A DNA stretch of 37,633 bases from Akkermansiaceae bacterium (GCA_011524615.1 WTJZ01000071.1:4481-42113); one strand, 5' to 3'; positions 19,115-27,885 are shown, counted from the stretch's first letter. Translations and numbers: made by a program. Notes: generated from the sequence alone by a model not told the origin.

Positions 19115-19733
19115 TTGCGCTCCTTACTGGCACCACCTCAGATTCTAATTCCTCCACAAGACTTCTGATCTCCAACTTTAACTTCCGCTGAACCCTCTGC
19201 CTAAAGTTATAAACAGACGACTCTTGGAGGTCCAGTCTCTCCGCGATTTCCTTCGTTTTCATCCCGGAGAGAGAAAGCCTAAACACCTCAATCGCCCGGC
19301 CTCTAATGGTCTTCTCTACTCGGGCTAACGCTTTCTCACTGATGTACGTCTCCCATTGCTTCTCGATCATCTTATCCAGCACCTCATCCTGCTCTTCGAA
19401 CACCACCATATGGTTCTTATAACGATCATGCTTTTTCTCAACCGACTGAATCTTACGGTAATGAATCTTGAGAGTACTTCTCGTAACAATAGCGAGCCAC
19501 GATCTAAACCGCCCCTTAGCTGAGTCATAATTCTTCAGATTCTTCATGAGCGCGATCATCACCTCTTGGACCAGATCATGAGCGTCACTCGGCGAGACTC
19601 GGGCTCGCTGTAAGATATAATGAATAAAACCAGCATAATGATCATGTAGCTCCTGCCACGCAGTGTGATCATCTAACTGTAAGGCTCGCCCTAATAGCGA
19701 ATGCCTCGTCTCTTGCGAATTATTCATACCCAT
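19098..19733 (-). CDS. ECF-like sigma-70 family sigma factor, copy 2
   Basis: Near-identical organisation to the 9083-9715 product: MNNSQETRHSLLGRALQLDDHTAWQELHDHYAGFIHYILQRARVSPSDAHDLVQEVMIALMKNLKNYDSAKGRFRSWLA. Confidence 0.92.
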   Translation of the reverse strand: MGMNNSQETRHSLLGRALQLDDHTAWQELHDHYAGFIHYILQRARVSPSDAHDLVQEVMIALMKNLKNYDSAKGRFRSWLAIVTRSTLKIHYRKIQSVEKKHDRYKNHMVVFEEQDEVLDKMIEKQWETYISEKALARVEKTIRGRAIEVFRLSLSGMKTKEIAERLDLQESSVYNFRQRVQRKLKLEIRSLVEELESEVVPVRSANEEMG

Positions 19734-19833
19734 ATTTACTTTTTTTGATTGGCTTGATCAATCACCGATTGCTCACAAAACGCCTCCGAACATTACTTTT
19801 TATCACCTCCTGGAGGCTGATGCTCGATCGCGT

Positions 19834-19880
19834 CCTTTTATATTCGTATGCAGCCTAATAGAGATTCTCTACTATTTTGT
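19834..19880 (-). promoter_or_regulatory. Conserved promoter-like block upstream of sigma factor copy 2
   Basis: Minus strand ACAAAATAGTAGAGAATCTCTATTAGGCTGCATACGAATATAAAAG, matches 9785-9829. Confidence 0.5.
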
Positions 19881-19910
19881 GAGCTTTTGACAAAATTAGT
19901 TTACCCGAGG

Positions 19911-19943
19911 CTACATGACAGCCCCACGAATCAGGTCATGTAG
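19911..19943. repeat. Perfect 9-bp inverted repeat CTACATGAC/GTCATGTAG
   Basis: CTACATGAC-15 nt-GTCATGTAG between the BASS transporter 3' end and the sigma-2 promoter region. Confidence 0.6.
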
Positions 19944-20044
19944 TGCACTTAAACTCCGCGATATACCTACGATACACCCTCCGCCTCAGAGCTTCTGTAG
20001 CAGGCTCAGCCTCTCCTAAACACGAGACACCTACTAACGCTCAA

Positions 20045-20950
20045 TTACTTCTTCGTGCGCCAAATACCAGCGAGCAGACTCCCAACGAGGCAGTGACAAA
20101 ATGCCGAAATAGCAGAAGGAACAGGCGCTAGAGGGTTCGCCAAGCAGGCAGCGAGACATGCTCCTAGCCCGCTGTTTTGCATCCCGACCTCTATACTCAC
20201 GGTACGCCTATCGTCTTCGTTACATCCACAGAGCTTAGCAACGAGGTATCCAAGAGCGAAGGCGGTAATATGGAGCGTAAAGACAGCGATAATCAGGTTC
20301 CAACCCGCTCCAACGATAGCATCCTTCTTGAGCCCTATGATACACCCTACGATCATGATGATAGCGATTACGGAGACGATTGGTGAGTATTGGGAAATCG
20401 GTTTCACCCAGCGGCTTCCCCATTGATTCAAGGCTAACCCTGCGAGCACAGGTAACAGCACAACCGTTAAAGTCTTCTTCAATAGAGCCAACTCATCAAT
20501 AGGAACATGTTCTCCCGCGAGCCATCCTGTTAAGTACGGAGTCAAGAAGACCGCTAGAACAGTCGAAGTCATGGTCATCAAGACACTTAAAGAGACATTA
20601 CCACGCGAGAGGAAAACGATCACATTACTCGCGGTCCCCCCAGGGCAACAACTCACGAGAATCAGCCCAGCCGCTAACCCTGGTTCTAAGCCAAAACCTT
20701 TTGCGATAAAGTACCCGAGGGTAGGCATAATCACGAACTGTGCCGCGACTCCTATCCCCACACCTACAGGACGCTTAAAGACAGCTAGGAAGTCTCCCCC
20801 TGTCAATGTCATCCCCATCCCTAACATAATCACTCCCAGAGCAGGAGTAATGTAAGGAGCGAACCAGGTAAAAGCCTCAGGCATGAGCCACGCCCATCCT
20901 ACACCTAAGATAGTCCAAAGCCAAAAGAGGTTTGTAATCTTGCTCACCAT
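20045..20950 (-). CDS. Bile acid:sodium symporter (BASS) family transporter
   Basis: Multi-TM protein; LGVIMLGMGMTLTGGDF, LVSCCPGGTASNVIVFLSRGNVSLSVLMTMTSTVLAVFLTP, VSIEVGMQNSGLGACLA are BASS hallmarks. Confidence 0.92.
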   Translation of the reverse strand: MVSKITNLFWLWTILGVGWAWLMPEAFTWFAPYITPALGVIMLGMGMTLTGGDFLAVFKRPVGVGIGVAAQFVIMPTLGYFIAKGFGLEPGLAAGLILVSCCPGGTASNVIVFLSRGNVSLSVLMTMTSTVLAVFLTPYLTGWLAGEHVPIDELALLKKTLTVVLLPVLAGLALNQWGSRWVKPISQYSPIVSVIAIIMIVGCIIGLKKDAIVGAGWNLIIAVFTLHITAFALGYLVAKLCGCNEDDRRTVSIEVGMQNSGLGACLAACLANPLAPVPSAISAFCHCLVGSLLAGIWRTKK

Positions 20951-21000
20951 AGGCGCACCGTAAATGAAGCGCGCCCCCTAAACCAGTGAAAAGATAAAAG

Positions 21001-22530
21001 TTACATTCCCTTCTTCTCTAGCCTGATCTCTACTGCGTTCTTTAATGGCTTCCCAGTAGTGCTACGCCCATTCTCAATGTACTGCATCATGAGAGCGTGT
21101 AGCTCTTTTACCTTACCGGGATGAGAGTCATAGAGATTTGTTGCCTCACCTATATCGTTTGCCAAGTTGTAGAGTTGCCACTTAGGCGTCCCCTTAACAT
21201 GTTTTGCAGGGTGCGAAAATCCACCCGATCCACCACCAAAACAGAGCTTCCAATCCCCCTGCCTGATGGCAAAGGTTCCACGGAATGAATGCATCACGAT
21301 CGCAGAGCGTTCATCTTGCGCCTCCCCCATAATGGTCGGCAAAAAGGAAATACTATCTGCAGCCTCCTTACTATCTTCTCCGATTATATCAGCAATAGTC
21401 GCATATACATCCGCCAATGAAATAAGCCGGTCAGTAGATGTTCCCGCCTCTACTTTACCAGGCCAACTAACTATTGTGGGAACACGGTGTCCGCCTTCAA
21501 AAATGTCTGCTTTTGTTCCTCGGAGTGGGCCTGATGGGAAGTGGTTATATTCCGCTAGCTTCTTGAAGTCAGCTTTAGGCGAGGCACCATTATCAGCCGA
21601 GAAGAGGACGAATGTCTCATCAGCAACTCCACTCTCCTCTAGAGCGGCCTGCACCTGACCTACGACCCAGTCCGTCTCCATCAGGAAGTCTCCATACGTA
21701 TTAATCCCAGACCGTCCTTGCCATTGAGCACTTGGAGTGTGAGGGGTATGGGGAGAGGTCAGGGAAAGATAGAGAAAGAAAGGCTGCTCCTTGGCCGCTG
21801 AAGACTGGATAAACTCGACCGACTTTTGTGAAAAAGTTGGTAATACCCCCTCCGCGGTAAAGCTAGGATCAGCAGGTCCAATTCGGCCTTCCGCTTGAGC
21901 AGCAGAAAGTAAACTACCTTGATTAGACTTCATATACCCCTTTGACACCGTCGGGTTTGACACAGCTAGGTCCTGATCAATATAGACATAAGGAGGCATA
22001 TCCAATGAGGCCAATATACCAAAGTGGTAATCAAATCCGTTCCTAAGTGGAGATCCTGCAGCTTTGGTAAAATCGATTTCCCATCCAGCACCTTGCATAT
22101 GAGGTGCTTGTTTAAAGTTTCTCTTTCGCGTCCACTTATATCCCATATGCCATTTCCCAACCATACCTGTGTAGTAGCCAGCTTCTTTGAGCAATGTTGC
22201 TAACGTCTGCTCATCCTTCTCAATTAATGGAAGACTTAACGGGTGAAAGAAGACCGACGACTGCAAGCGTGTACGCCAATTATAGCGTCCTGTCATCAGT
22301 CCATAGCGAGATGGAGTACATACCGCAGAGGTCGTATGAGCGTCCGTCAATCGCATACCATTCGAGGCCAACTTATCCAAAGCTGGAGTTGGAACCACTC
22401 CACCATTGTGAGAGACATCTCCCACCCCCATATCATCTGCAAATATTACAACAATATTAGGCAGGCTCGAAGCACTCACTCCCCCCAGAGCCATCAGTAA
22501 CGGTAATAGTATTTTTGTAAAATAGTCCAT
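21001..22530 (-). CDS. Secreted sulfatase (arylsulfatase family), Cys-type
   Basis: PNIVVIFADDMGVGDVS; active-site CTPSRYGLMTGR (C-x-P-x-R); VGKWHMG; signal peptide. Confidence 0.93.
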   Translation of the reverse strand: MDYFTKILLPLLMALGGVSASSLPNIVVIFADDMGVGDVSHNGGVVPTPALDKLASNGMRLTDAHTTSAVCTPSRYGLMTGRYNWRTRLQSSVFFHPLSLPLIEKDEQTLATLLKEAGYYTGMVGKWHMGYKWTRKRNFKQAPHMQGAGWEIDFTKAAGSPLRNGFDYHFGILASLDMPPYVYIDQDLAVSNPTVSKGYMKSNQGSLLSAAQAEGRIGPADPSFTAEGVLPTFSQKSVEFIQSSAAKEQPFFLYLSLTSPHTPHTPSAQWQGRSGINTYGDFLMETDWVVGQVQAALEESGVADETFVLFSADNGASPKADFKKLAEYNHFPSGPLRGTKADIFEGGHRVPTIVSWPGKVEAGTSTDRLISLADVYATIADIIGEDSKEAADSISFLPTIMGEAQDERSAIVMHSFRGTFAIRQGDWKLCFGGGSGGFSHPAKHVKGTPKWQLYNLANDIGEATNLYDSHPGKVKELHALMMQYIENGRSTTGKPLKNAVEIRLEKKGM

Positions 22531-22668
22531 CTACTCACATTACGAACTCTGAGCCAAAATTCTATACCACAAACAACACTTCTCCTAAAAATTAGTCAAT
22601 ATCGCTTCTAATCACAAATCAAACCCACCAACAATGAGATAATTTGCGTCAAAAAAAGAAAGGACACC

Positions 22669-23619
22669 TTATGTCGCCGGAGCAACACGCTGTAGCAGTA
22701 ACGCGAGGCCAAAAAAGACAATAAATATCGCTAGAGAAACTGGCAAACCAAGAACAACAGCCCCTGCACTCAGCCAGAATAGGACATCAACACAACAAAT
22801 ACCCGCAAGACATTGGCTGACAAAGCACCCTACACTCTGCTCTACTTGATTCTTCATCCAGAACATAGTCCCGACCGCACCTGCAATGAAAACGAATCCC
22901 ACGCTCCCTAGAGAGCACTGTGCCACGCCATGTGTCAGATATGGGCTCACTAATAGGATCAAACCTAGCCATTTCGCTCCAGCTGGTAATGTATTCGTCG
23001 CCTCTGAGCGAGCCACCAGAGTAATCCCTGCGATGTAAGACATCAGCCCAACTGCGGGAAGAAGATACGGGGTAAGCGCTCCCGACCTAAAGAGCTCTCC
23101 GAGATAGATCATATTATACTCTGAGAGCGTGGGGACATCGCGCACTACCGATAACCCCAATAAATACAAGCCTGCTCGACATACCCCCATCGGAATAATG
23201 GCGAGTGGAGTCTGCTTATGCGTTCGGGTATAGATAAAGATAAATAGCGCGATTAGCAATGAGACAGCAGTGGCAGCAGCCCCTAATAGCAAAGAGAGTA
23301 CAAATCCGCCTAGCCCTAACCCCATAATAAGCTGCGCCATCAAGACCACTGACAGCCTCCCCGAGGGGATCGCCCGATCAGGCTTATGCTGAGCATCCCA
23401 GTGCCGATCATAGAAGTCATTATAGAGACATCCCGCTGTGTACAGTAATGACCCAGCCAAGAGAGCTATGAATAACCTCCCGGCACTCCCCTCTAGACTC
23501 CCTCCAGATACGGAGAGCGCAATAACAGCGCCGGTGAGTACATTACTCCAGACCGTTGGTAAGTTGGCGATACGCCCCGCAGCCAAGAGGTCAACAATAG
23601 CCTGTCTCATAGGATGCAA
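22669..23619 (-). CDS. UbiA-family prenyltransferase (TTG start, or internal ATG at 23610)
   Basis: Multi-TM; YNDFYDRHWDAQHKPDRAIPSGRLS (N-D-x-x-D-x-x-x-D prenyl diphosphate binding motif). Confidence 0.85.
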   Translation of the reverse strand: MHPMRQAIVDLLAAGRIANLPTVWSNVLTGAVIALSVSGGSLEGSAGRLFIALLAGSLLYTAGCLYNDFYDRHWDAQHKPDRAIPSGRLSVVLMAQLIMGLGLGGFVLSLLLGAAATAVSLLIALFIFIYTRTHKQTPLAIIPMGVCRAGLYLLGLSVVRDVPTLSEYNMIYLGELFRSGALTPYLLPAVGLMSYIAGITLVARSEATNTLPAGAKWLGLILLVSPYLTHGVAQCSLGSVGFVFIAGAVGTMFWMKNQVEQSVGCFVSQCLAGICCVDVLFWLSAGAVVLGLPVSLAIFIVFFGLALLLQRVAPAT

Positions 23620-24462
23620 CTATCGACGCTTACGGTTATTCTTACTACGGCGAATTCCAGCCTTCTTAGCACGCTCATGACGTCGCTCTCGAGCCTTCTT
23701 AGCCTCTCCCGTGAGGACCTGTTTCTTCTCAGGCTGACGCTTATGGGTCGGATTCCTGAGGAGTGCTCCGATTTCACCATCGGCCATCTCACGAGCTTCA
23801 CCAGGCTCTAGATCCATCCCTGTATAGGCACCTATGCGGACTCTGACGAGTCGCTTCACTTGATAGCCGAGAGCACGACACATCATACGAATCTGGCGCT
23901 TCATTCCAGTCTCTAGCACCATCGAGATTCGACGACCACTGAGACGAGTCACCTTCTTAGCTCGGGCTGTCCCTTCCTCTAAGTAGATTCCCTTCAGGAA
24001 CTGCTCGAGATGCTCGTCTTCAAAGGGCTGGTTAGCAGATACGATGTATTCCTTCTCAATCTTTTGCTTAGGGTGAGTAAGCTTATTAGCTAAGTCACCA
24101 TCATTAGTTAAGACGAGTAAGCCTTCAGACTCTTGGTCTAAGCGCCCAACATGATTCAGGTGCGCATACTTCTGAGGTAGTAGATCATAGATCGTCTCAC
24201 GGTTAAACTCGTCACTCTTAGTCGTAACGTAGCCAGGTAGCTTACTGAAGATCACCGTGGTCGTCTCCTTAGATCGTACTGAGCGACCATTGAGCTTCAC
24301 ATGGTCATCAGGTTTGACGAGATACCCTGGGGTCAGGCATGGTTCATTGTTGACGGTTACATTACCGTCGAAGATGAGCTGATCAGCTCCTCTACGTGAT
24401 GCGAGTCCTGACGAGGCGATAAACTTGTTGAGGCGCGTGCCTTCTTTAGATGCGTTATTCAT
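23620..24462 (-). CDS. RsuA/RluB/RluF-family pseudouridine synthase
   Basis: S4 domain TRLNKFIASSGLASRRGADQLI; catalytic HVGRLDQESEGLLVLTNDGDLANKLTHP; ETGMKRQIRMMCRALGYQVKRLVRVRIG; very basic C-terminal tail. Confidence 0.92.
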   Translation of the reverse strand: MNNASKEGTRLNKFIASSGLASRRGADQLIFDGNVTVNNEPCLTPGYLVKPDDHVKLNGRSVRSKETTTVIFSKLPGYVTTKSDEFNRETIYDLLPQKYAHLNHVGRLDQESEGLLVLTNDGDLANKLTHPKQKIEKEYIVSANQPFEDEHLEQFLKGIYLEEGTARAKKVTRLSGRRISMVLETGMKRQIRMMCRALGYQVKRLVRVRIGAYTGMDLEPGEAREMADGEIGALLRNPTHKRQPEKKQVLTGEAKKARERRHERAKKAGIRRSKNNRKRR

Positions 24463-24522
24463 GTTTCCGAAATTTCACAATTTGGGGGAGTTGTGGTAGA
24501 GATCTACCGAAAAAACTAAAAC

Positions 24523-24546
24523 AGCGGACACATGATTGTGACCGCT
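24523..24546 (-). terminator. Terminator downstream of the small basic protein gene
   Basis: Minus strand AGCGGtCAC-6 nt-GTGtCCGCT followed by GTTTTAGTTTTTTC. Confidence 0.65.
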
Positions 24547-24588
24547 TGTTTAGTAATAAGGATTAGCTAGTAATTACTAGCGAGAAGG

Positions 24589-24744
24589 TTATCCGACAAC
24601 CTTAGTCTTTGGGAGACCGATTGGGCTACGTCCCTCTTCCCATTGACCACGCTCGCGGAGTGCCTTGATGCGCTCGAAACGCTTCATTACGGACTTCTTA
24701 CCGCCTGCTGATCCAGATGCTTTGAGACTGTTGTGCTTTGACAT
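24589..24744 (-). CDS. Small basic protein of the Chlamydiae/Verrucomicrobia-conserved type (start revised to MSKHNSLK)
   Basis: MSKHNSLKASGSAGGKKSVMKRFERIKALRERGQWEEGRSPIGLPKTKVVG; resembles the short basic protein family I recall as TIGR04137 (from memory, not searched). Confidence 0.75.
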   Translation of the reverse strand: MSKHNSLKASGSAGGKKSVMKRFERIKALRERGQWEEGRSPIGLPKTKVVG

Positions 24745-24874
24745 AATTAAAAAGTTTTCGATTAGGGGAGACGTGTATAGCGCGATTATCACTCAGAGGG
24801 CAAGGATTAATTTCATATAATCCCTTTTACAATATTTTGCTGATCACCTAGACGAGCTGTTTTCGGTCTCGATC

Positions 24875-25258
24875 CTATGCCCGATCACTAGATTCGCCTC
24901 GAGGATTCAGCTGCCTCATGGCCCAGAATATGATCGCGACTACCATGATGAGACTCGTACCAAAAACGACCACCATCTCTAACAAGACTCCGTGCGAGTA
25001 CCCTTGTACATGAGCTAACCTTAACAACGGGCGTACCTTCTGCGCCTCTACCGCATCTGGGCTCGCCTGCTTACTCTCATGACCGTAAGTGACAGTCCGC
25101 ACGCCCAATGAACTGGGCAACGGTTGCTGGTATTGAACGTGGGAACGTTCCCTTGTGACGGAATCTACTCCGACCGTCAGTTCCCCTCCATTCGCATGAG
25201 CACCGAGTATCAGACTGATCACCAGACACTCCCAATATGTTCTCCATCGTCCCCTCAT
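24875..25258 (-). CDS. Hypothetical protein with N-terminal signal-like and C-terminal TM segment
   Basis: 127 aa; hydrophobic N-terminus CLVISLILGAHA and TM MVVVFGTSLIMVVAIIFWAM. Confidence 0.5.
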   Translation of the reverse strand: MRGRWRTYWECLVISLILGAHANGGELTVGVDSVTRERSHVQYQQPLPSSLGVRTVTYGHESKQASPDAVEAQKVRPLLRLAHVQGYSHGVLLEMVVVFGTSLIMVVAIIFWAMRQLNPRGESSDRA

Positions 25259-25463
25259 ACACTTATCTCGGTTTCTCGCAGCACCTCAGAATATGGTCAC
25301 GACGCTCACCTTCTACCATGAGTACCTGAACCATCTCCGCACGCTACTACACCGAAATACGCCTCCAGACCACAATCGTCAACAAAACACAAAGAGTCCC
25401 ACCACAAAATGATCTTCCTAAGATAAAAAACGACAAAATAGACAACTCTCATTCCCACACAAC

Positions 25464-26753
25464 TTAAGAGCGACATGCACGAGCCTCCGCCCCGCTCGCA
25501 TCCAATGCGGCTTGCAGGACGCGATCCATCATAGGCATCTTCATCACCCAGCCTATGTATGCAAACCTCACATCCAGGTGCTGAAAGGCCTCCGCTACGG
25601 CTCTCACACCATCCTCGACGACATCCCCGCGCTCATACCTGATTCGACTTAATATCTCGTGATGCTCCTCCGCATCCCTCATCTCGAGCGCTTCAGGGTT
25701 TTGCTTTTTTAACCATAGCCTCAACTGACCACAAATCCCACAAGTTTGAGAAATATATAGCTGCCCCTCAGGATAACTCACAGGCGTTAATCTAACCATG
25801 TAAGGTCTCCTCCCTTTCCGGTAACTGCCCCACTCAGCTCCAAATCGGCGTTGCATATCCTCTCCTTCTGACCAATTCGCTATCCCCAGCGAGTAAACCA
25901 CAGACATCACCGCCACCACAACTGGCACCCAACTGCCAATCATCCATCCCCAGACTAGCAAGCAGAAACACATTGAGAGCTGCATCGGATTACGGCAATA
26001 CGCGTAAACTCCGGTAGTCACTAACTTAACGGGAGGGTCATAAGGAATAGGCGTTCCGCCCCCTCGGGTCGCAAACTCAATCACACCCGACACTCCAGGA
26101 ACCGCCAAGAACAACAAGACTACTACAAACATCCCATTCTCGATCCGCCCTCTTTCCCCGATTCGTTCCATAGCAGCAGACAACGCAGAACTCTCCACCA
26201 TAAAGGGAAGCAGGAACGTAGCGAGTAAGATAAAGGTCAAGGAGACAAACAAAGCCCTAAACTCCACCCAGTGGTACTCTATTACCGCATAATTCATCAC
26301 CAGCGAAGGAACTAATACTAACAATATTAATAAAGCCTCACCAATCAACCACCCCTCCTCTAATTCGAGTAAGGGAGATAGCATGGGCATCAGCAGGAGA
26401 TCGATGACTAGAGACAACACTACAGTCACCACGGTCGCCATTAACCACCCTAATCTCCGTATGAAGAATTGCAAAAAGGTAGCCAAACTCCCCCATAGAA
26501 CGACCCAGCCCAGATAGAGCCCAACAGGCATCCCCAAGACCAGACTCCCCTCACTAGGAAATCCCCAACCTCCGGCACTCACCATCCACAGGTTCACCAC
26601 AGGGAGCATCACAGCGTGCCATACTACCGACACAAGCACAGCAACCCATACTCGCTGATGCCAAGCTCCTAGTATACCCACCAATAACGCGGATACGAGA
26701 GGCAGGTACAGAGCCACCCCTTCGACCAAGAGAGCCCGATCCATGTTACTCAA
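25464..26753 (-). CDS. Multi-TM isoprenylcysteine carboxyl methyltransferase-like protein fused to a C-terminal DCC/DUF393-like thiol-disulfide domain
   Basis: TGVYAYCRNPMQLSMCFCLLVWGW...ANWSEGEDMQRRFGAEWGSYRKG (ICMT/PEMT-like), then LYISQTCGICGQLRLWLKKQNPEALEMRDAEEH with a C-x-x-C motif. Confidence 0.7.
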   Translation of the reverse strand: MSNMDRALLVEGVALYLPLVSALLVGILGAWHQRVWVAVLVSVVWHAVMLPVVNLWMVSAGGWGFPSEGSLVLGMPVGLYLGWVVLWGSLATFLQFFIRRLGWLMATVVTVVLSLVIDLLLMPMLSPLLELEEGWLIGEALLILLVLVPSLVMNYAVIEYHWVEFRALFVSLTFILLATFLLPFMVESSALSAAMERIGERGRIENGMFVVVLLFLAVPGVSGVIEFATRGGGTPIPYDPPVKLVTTGVYAYCRNPMQLSMCFCLLVWGWMIGSWVPVVVAVMSVVYSLGIANWSEGEDMQRRFGAEWGSYRKGRRPYMVRLTPVSYPEGQLYISQTCGICGQLRLWLKKQNPEALEMRDAEEHHEILSRIRYERGDVVEDGVRAVAEAFQHLDVRFAYIGWVMKMPMMDRVLQAALDASGAEARACRS

Positions 26754-27618
26754 AGGTTTGATCCACTAAATACTCACCCGCCAACTTCACCCCATATCGC
26801 TCCAACGGTTTAAAGTACCATGCGGGATCTAGTAACCGATCATACTTCATCTCTATCTGCACTACACATCCATTGTCACCTTCCTCCCGTAGAGACCAAG
26901 TAATCGTCTTCCAGTCCAACCAGTGAGCGATGTGGCTCTCATCCCTCACACACGTATACTTAATCATATCCCCCTCCTGCTCCTCTACACGCAAGACCAA
27001 ATCTCCCGGCTCCCCCTCTCCACCTGCAAAGTGGATTACCTTCTCCCCGGCACGACCCTCTACACTCTGGGGGAGCGGAAAGCCTAACCTAAAAAACGCT
27101 GGGATCTCGTCTAAATCAAACTGAGGCCCCTGAATCAACAACTCCCGAGCCTCCTCTATTGGCAACTCAACTTCACACTCCACCGTAACCGATTCTGCCC
27201 GTTCGAAAGATAACGCATCCACTACCCCCTCTAGACTACACACTAACAACACCCCTACTATACAGCTATTCAACTTCTTCCGCTCCTTCGCCCGATCTAC
27301 ATTATGCCCTATCACTCCACCGACCAAATAAAACAAGGGCGCAGCCATTAAGATACAGACCACTCCCTCAATTAATAGGATCCCTGATAATAATAACGCC
27401 AATGTGATCCCCTTCATAATGACTCCTGTTGCACTCTTCGGCTTGGGCGCACACGCTAGTGCAATCGAGAGAAACAGCGGTATCCCAATAAACAGTAAGC
27501 TACTCTGCTCCAAATGATTCCTATCCAGAATCCGATATCCCAGTGACGCCATAGCCACCACTACACAGATCACAATCCAACTCTTAACCGACTTTGACAT
27601 CTCTCTCTGCTGCTTCAT
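26746..27618 (-). CDS. Membrane protein with C-terminal SRPBCC-like soluble region (start revised to MKQQREM)
   Basis: Several N-terminal TM segments then a polyketide-cyclase-like stretch; stop overlaps the start of the downstream gene by 8 nt. ORF-track start at 27654 is TTG. Confidence 0.5.
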   Translation of the reverse strand: MKQQREMSKSVKSWIVICVVVAMASLGYRILDRNHLEQSSLLFIGIPLFLSIALACAPKPKSATGVIMKGITLALLLSGILLIEGVVCILMAAPLFYLVGGVIGHNVDRAKERKKLNSCIVGVLLVCSLEGVVDALSFERAESVTVECEVELPIEEARELLIQGPQFDLDEIPAFFRLGFPLPQSVEGRAGEKVIHFAGGEGEPGDLVLRVEEQEGDMIKYTCVRDESHIAHWLDWKTITWSLREEGDNGCVVQIEMKYDRLLDPAWYFKPLERYGVKLAGEYLVDQTFE

Positions 27619-27653
27619 TAATCCACCTCTAAGCAAAACCAAACACAATATCA

Positions 27654-27672
27654 AGTATTTTCAGAAAATACT
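27654..27672. promoter_or_regulatory. Dyad AGTATTTT-CAG-AAAATACT in a divergent intergenic region
   Basis: Perfect 8-bp inverted repeat with a 3-nt centre. Confidence 0.45.
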
Positions 27673-27801
27673 GAAACAAAATAAAGAGCGCGCCACATTT
27701 ACAGACTAAATGCTTTACATTAACCCCACTTATAATTAACAAAACTCATCTCTATCATCATTCAAACTTATATAAGAATATAGATATTGAGACCCATTAT
27801 C

Positions 27802-27819
27802 ATCAGTTGATAAACTGAT
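27802..27819. promoter_or_regulatory. Dyad ATCAGTT-GATA-AACTGAT upstream of the redox operon
   Basis: Perfect 7-bp arms, about 67 bp upstream of the TTG start of the flavoprotein gene. Confidence 0.5.
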
Positions 27820-27885
27820 ACCTTTCATCAAAAAATCGCATAGCTCCAAAACCTTAATTGGAGTGCCAAGTGCTAATAGTAGTCG

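Noticed and set aside
2559-19733. Cassette duplication as a transposon or recent tandem duplication
   Set aside because: No transposase, terminal inverted repeats or long identical DNA seen; copies are diverged at DNA level and separated by unrelated genes, so ancient paralogy is more likely.
21266-21658. 130-aa plus-strand ORF antisense to the sulfatase
   Set aside because: Sense frame carries the sulfatase motifs; antisense translation is low complexity.
25141-25152. 12-bp palindrome GGGAACGTTCCC
   Set aside because: Lies inside a predicted coding region and is short; no second copy noticed.
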